Assembly (NCBI GenBank): GCA_030427505.1
Contig: JAUICH010000027.1
Coordinates: 1 to 64,000 of the forward strand
Reading direction: 5' to 3'
Length of the DNA: 64,000 bases
Source of the DNA: Verrucomicrobiia bacterium
GTDB taxonomy: Bacteria; Verrucomicrobiota; Verrucomicrobiia; Verrucomicrobiales; DEV007
Positions 62,037-64,000 of the stretch are shown in pieces. Both the position numbers and the translations under genes were made by a program. Under the pieces are notes generated by a model that saw only the letters and a list, made by a program, of their open reading frames with translations, had not been told where the DNA came from and made no database searches. How positions within the stretch are numbered: the first letter of the stretch is position 1; the number at the start of each line of letters is the position of its first letter.

Positions 62037-63419
62037 CTATTCCTCAGAGTCCGGATTCGGCCGCCACTTGGGTTCGGGGAGTTGTTGGTCCCACGCATTC
62101 CAGAGGTCCTGGAGTTCTTTGACTTTGTCGGGGTGGGTGGGGGCGAGATCGGTTTCTTCGGCGATGTCGTCCGTCAGGTTGTAGAGACGGACGGGGCCGG
62201 TGTTGGCGATCTGGATGTTGCCGCCTTTGCCTTCGCGGGATTGGAGGAGTTTCCAGGGACCCTGGCGGATGGCCCATTGGGTGCCGAAGCGCCAGTAGAG
62301 CGTGTCGTGGGGGGAGGCGTCCGGGCCCTGGCTGCCGTCCAGGTAGGGAAGGAGATTCACGCCGTCGAGCTTCCAGGCGGGATCGATCTCTCCGCCGGCG
62401 GCGGCGAGAGCGGTGGGCAGAAGATCGAGCGAGATGATGAGGCCGCTATAGACTTTCCCCGCGGGCAGGCGGTCTTTCCACTGGACGAGGAAGGGGGTGC
62501 GGAAGCCGCCTTCCCAGGTGGAGCCTTTGGCGCCGCGCAGCGGGGTGTTGTCCCCCGCGCCGCCGGTGCCTCCGTTGTCGCTGAGGAAGAAAATCAGGGT
62601 GTTATCTTCCAGACCGTGTTGGCGGAGGGCGTCGAGGACTTCGCCCACGGCGTCGTCCAGGGCGATGGTCATCGCGGCATAGGTGCGGCGTTTCTTGTCG
62701 GTGACGTCCTTGGGAACGCGGTTGAGGTATTCCTGGGTCGCGTCCCAGGGTTTGTGCACGGCGAAGTGGGGGAGGTAGAGAAAGAAAGGCGCGCCGCCGT
62801 GGTGATGGCGGTTGATGAAGTCCACCGCGCGGGCGGCGTAGTCATCGGTCAGGTAGTAGCCTTCGGTTTTCTTCAGAGTGTGGGGTTCGGGATCCTTTAG
62901 TGAGTCTACCAGGCGGGGGGTGAAGTAGTTGGACTGGCCGAGGGATCCGTAGAACTCGTCGAAGCCCCTCTGGGTGGGGCGGAACTCGGGTTCTACGCCG
63001 AGGTGCCATTTGCCAATGCAGCCGGTGGTGTAACCGAGCGCTTTCATGCGGCCGGCGAAGGTCGCTTCGCCAGTAGCGAGCCCGGCCTTCTCGCCCTCGG
63101 CCACGATGGAGGTGCCGTTGACGAGGAACTCGAAGCCGAAGCGGTTCTGGTAGCGCCCGGTGATCAATCCCGCGCGGGAGGGGGAGCAGACGGAGGCGGA
63201 CACATAGGCGTCCGTGCAGCGGATTCCGTTCGTGGCCAGAGAATCGATGTGCGGGGTGGGAATGTCTTCGCAGCCCTGAACGCCCAGATCGTGGTACCCG
63301 AGATCGTCGGCCAGGATGACGACGATGTTGGGCTGGGAAGGCGCTTTTCCTGCGGCAAGGAGATTACCGCCCGCGCAGGCGGCCGCGATGAGCGCGGCCA
63401 GAAAAAACGCTTTCCTCAT
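62037..63419 (-). CDS. Secreted sulfatase (formylglycine type)
   Basis: 460 residues; signal peptide MRKAFFLAALIAAACAGGNLLAA. Metal and catalytic landmarks: ADDLGYHDLG, C78-S-P-S-R with TGRYQNRFGFE, GKWHLG, HFAVHKPWDA, SDNGGTGGAGDNTPLRGAKGSTWEGGFRTP. The compact length and KGSTWEGG layout resemble the first sulfatase (48296-49795) more than the arylsulfatase at 51241-53013. The start is only 4 bp after the hemQ stop, with AGGAT before the ATG, so it is translated as part of that transcript. Confidence 0.94.
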   Translation of the reverse strand: MRKAFFLAALIAAACAGGNLLAAGKAPSQPNIVVILADDLGYHDLGVQGCEDIPTPHIDSLATNGIRCTDAYVSASVCSPSRAGLITGRYQNRFGFEFLVNGTSIVAEGEKAGLATGEATFAGRMKALGYTTGCIGKWHLGVEPEFRPTQRGFDEFYGSLGQSNYFTPRLVDSLKDPEPHTLKKTEGYYLTDDYAARAVDFINRHHHGGAPFFLYLPHFAVHKPWDATQEYLNRVPKDVTDKKRRTYAAMTIALDDAVGEVLDALRQHGLEDNTLIFFLSDNGGTGGAGDNTPLRGAKGSTWEGGFRTPFLVQWKDRLPAGKVYSGLIISLDLLPTALAAAGGEIDPAWKLDGVNLLPYLDGSQGPDASPHDTLYWRFGTQWAIRQGPWKLLQSREGKGGNIQIANTGPVRLYNLTDDIAEETDLAPTHPDKVKELQDLWNAWDQQLPEPKWRPNPDSEE

Positions 63420-63423
63420 GATC

Positions 63424-64000
63424 CTACAACCCCACCCGGCGGAACAGCTTGTCCAGGGGGAGTTGGAGGCCGATGTAGAAGTCGCCGAACTCCGCGAACC
63501 GGGCGCTGGCTTCGTCGAAGCGCATGCGATAGACGATTTCCTTCACGTCCTGGCTGTTGTGGGCAAAGAGGGTGACGCCCCATTCCATGTCATCCAGGCC
63601 GGTGCTGCCAGTGATGAGCTGGAGGATTTTTCCGTGCCACTGGCGGCCCAGCATGCCGTGGGAGCGCATGAGGGGGACGCGTTCCTCGAAGTCCAGGGAG
63701 TACCAGTTGTCCTTTTCGCCCCGGCGCTTGGACATGGGGTAGAAGCAGTAGACCGGCCAGTCGGGCAAGTTCGGGTACAGCTTGTCGTTGTTGTACTTTT
63801 TCATCCGCTGGCGGAACTCCTCCATCTTGTTCACGTAGTCCGGCGTATCGGGATCGATGCCTTCCTTGTGGATGAGGGTGTCGGAATACTGCTCGTCAGT
63901 GGTGACGTATTCGCTCAGTTCCGTCATGGAAAGGTAGCTGTAGACGGGGGTCAGAATGTCCGCGCCCAGGGAGAGTGTCAGCTTTTTCTCGAACTCGTTG
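63424..64000 (-). CDS. hemQ: Coproheme decarboxylase HemQ (chlorite dismutase family), N-terminus cut by window edge
   Basis: The frame continues to the window edge: residues before the internal Met at 63927 read LTLSLGADILTPVYSYLS, which matches the family, so that Met is not the start. 191 residues visible; family members have about 230-250. Landmarks are YPMSKRR (distal Tyr region), SHGMLGRQWHGK (proximal heme His region), ITGSTGLDDMEWGVTLFAHN and YRMRFDEASARFAEFGDFYIGL. HemQ makes heme b from coproheme in the coproporphyrin-dependent pathway; the Tyr in YPMSK suggests the decarboxylase type rather than true chlorite dismutase. Followed at once by a sulfatase gene. Confidence 0.93.
   Translation of the reverse strand, partial: NEFEKKLTLSLGADILTPVYSYLSMTELSEYVTTDEQYSDTLIHKEGIDPDTPDYVNKMEEFRQRMKKYNNDKLYPNLPDWPVYCFYPMSKRRGEKDNWYSLDFEERVPLMRSHGMLGRQWHGKILQLITGSTGLDDMEWGVTLFAHNSQDVKEIVYRMRFDEASARFAEFGDFYIGLQLPLDKLFRRVGL

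Overview
The window looks like a piece of a Verrucomicrobiota (PVC superphylum) chromosome with high GC, probably from a marine or polysaccharide-degrading bacterium. This is inferred from family content: three formylglycine sulfatases, a DUF1549/DUF1553 cytochrome-domain protein next to a Tat-exported DUF1501 protein, a sialidase-like propeller, a RodA/FtsW homologue (most Planctomycetes lack a classical peptidoglycan SEDS set) and a giant two-partner-secretion exoprotein. No rRNA, tRNA, CRISPR array or transposase was recognised.

Layout. (1) Bases 1-44125, two thirds of the window, hold two head-to-tail paralogous genes for giant secreted beta-repeat proteins. The first is cut by the left edge (at least 6,324 residues visible). 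The second is complete (8,265 residues) and starts with a signal peptide and a TPS/haemagglutinin-activity domain. Both are built from a motif close to Y-A-Q-[IL]-G-[HN]-G-G: about 95 copies in the first and about 155 in the second by my manual count. Higher-order duplications of 0.7 to 11 kb sit on top of this. Both proteins end in a Gly-rich linker, a shared C-terminal module with a GWGEPG motif, and an acidic tail. A strong intrinsic terminator separates the genes. (2) 44242-49795 (+): lutABC (L-lactate oxidation), then a sialidase-like secreted protein and a sulfatase, close enough to be one transcript. (3) 49920-51171: a small exported protein (-) diverges from a single-pass membrane protein (+). 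(4) 51241-58602 (-): a four-gene operon, read DUF1549/DUF1553 c-type cytochrome protein, DUF1501 protein, secreted beta-propeller, sulfatase. (5) 58978-61958 (-): thiG, an ABC ATPase in which nearly every nucleotide-binding motif is altered, a 19-codon ORF joined to both neighbours by ATGA overlaps, and a RodA/FtsW-type SEDS protein whose conserved FQPSE..K motif reads FQPSQ..M. (6) 62037-64000 (-): hemQ (coproheme decarboxylase, cut by the right edge), followed 4 bp later by a third sulfatase.

How the parts may work together (inference). The giant proteins are most simply very long surface or released adhesins, probably exported by a TpsB partner that is not in this window. The sulfatases, propellers and DUF1501/DUF1549 proteins fit periplasmic breakdown of sulfated glycans, and lutABC could use lactate released by neighbours or fermentation. 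The least explained parts are the giant repeat pair with its private C-terminal module, and the pseudo-ABC / micro-ORF / altered-SEDS block.
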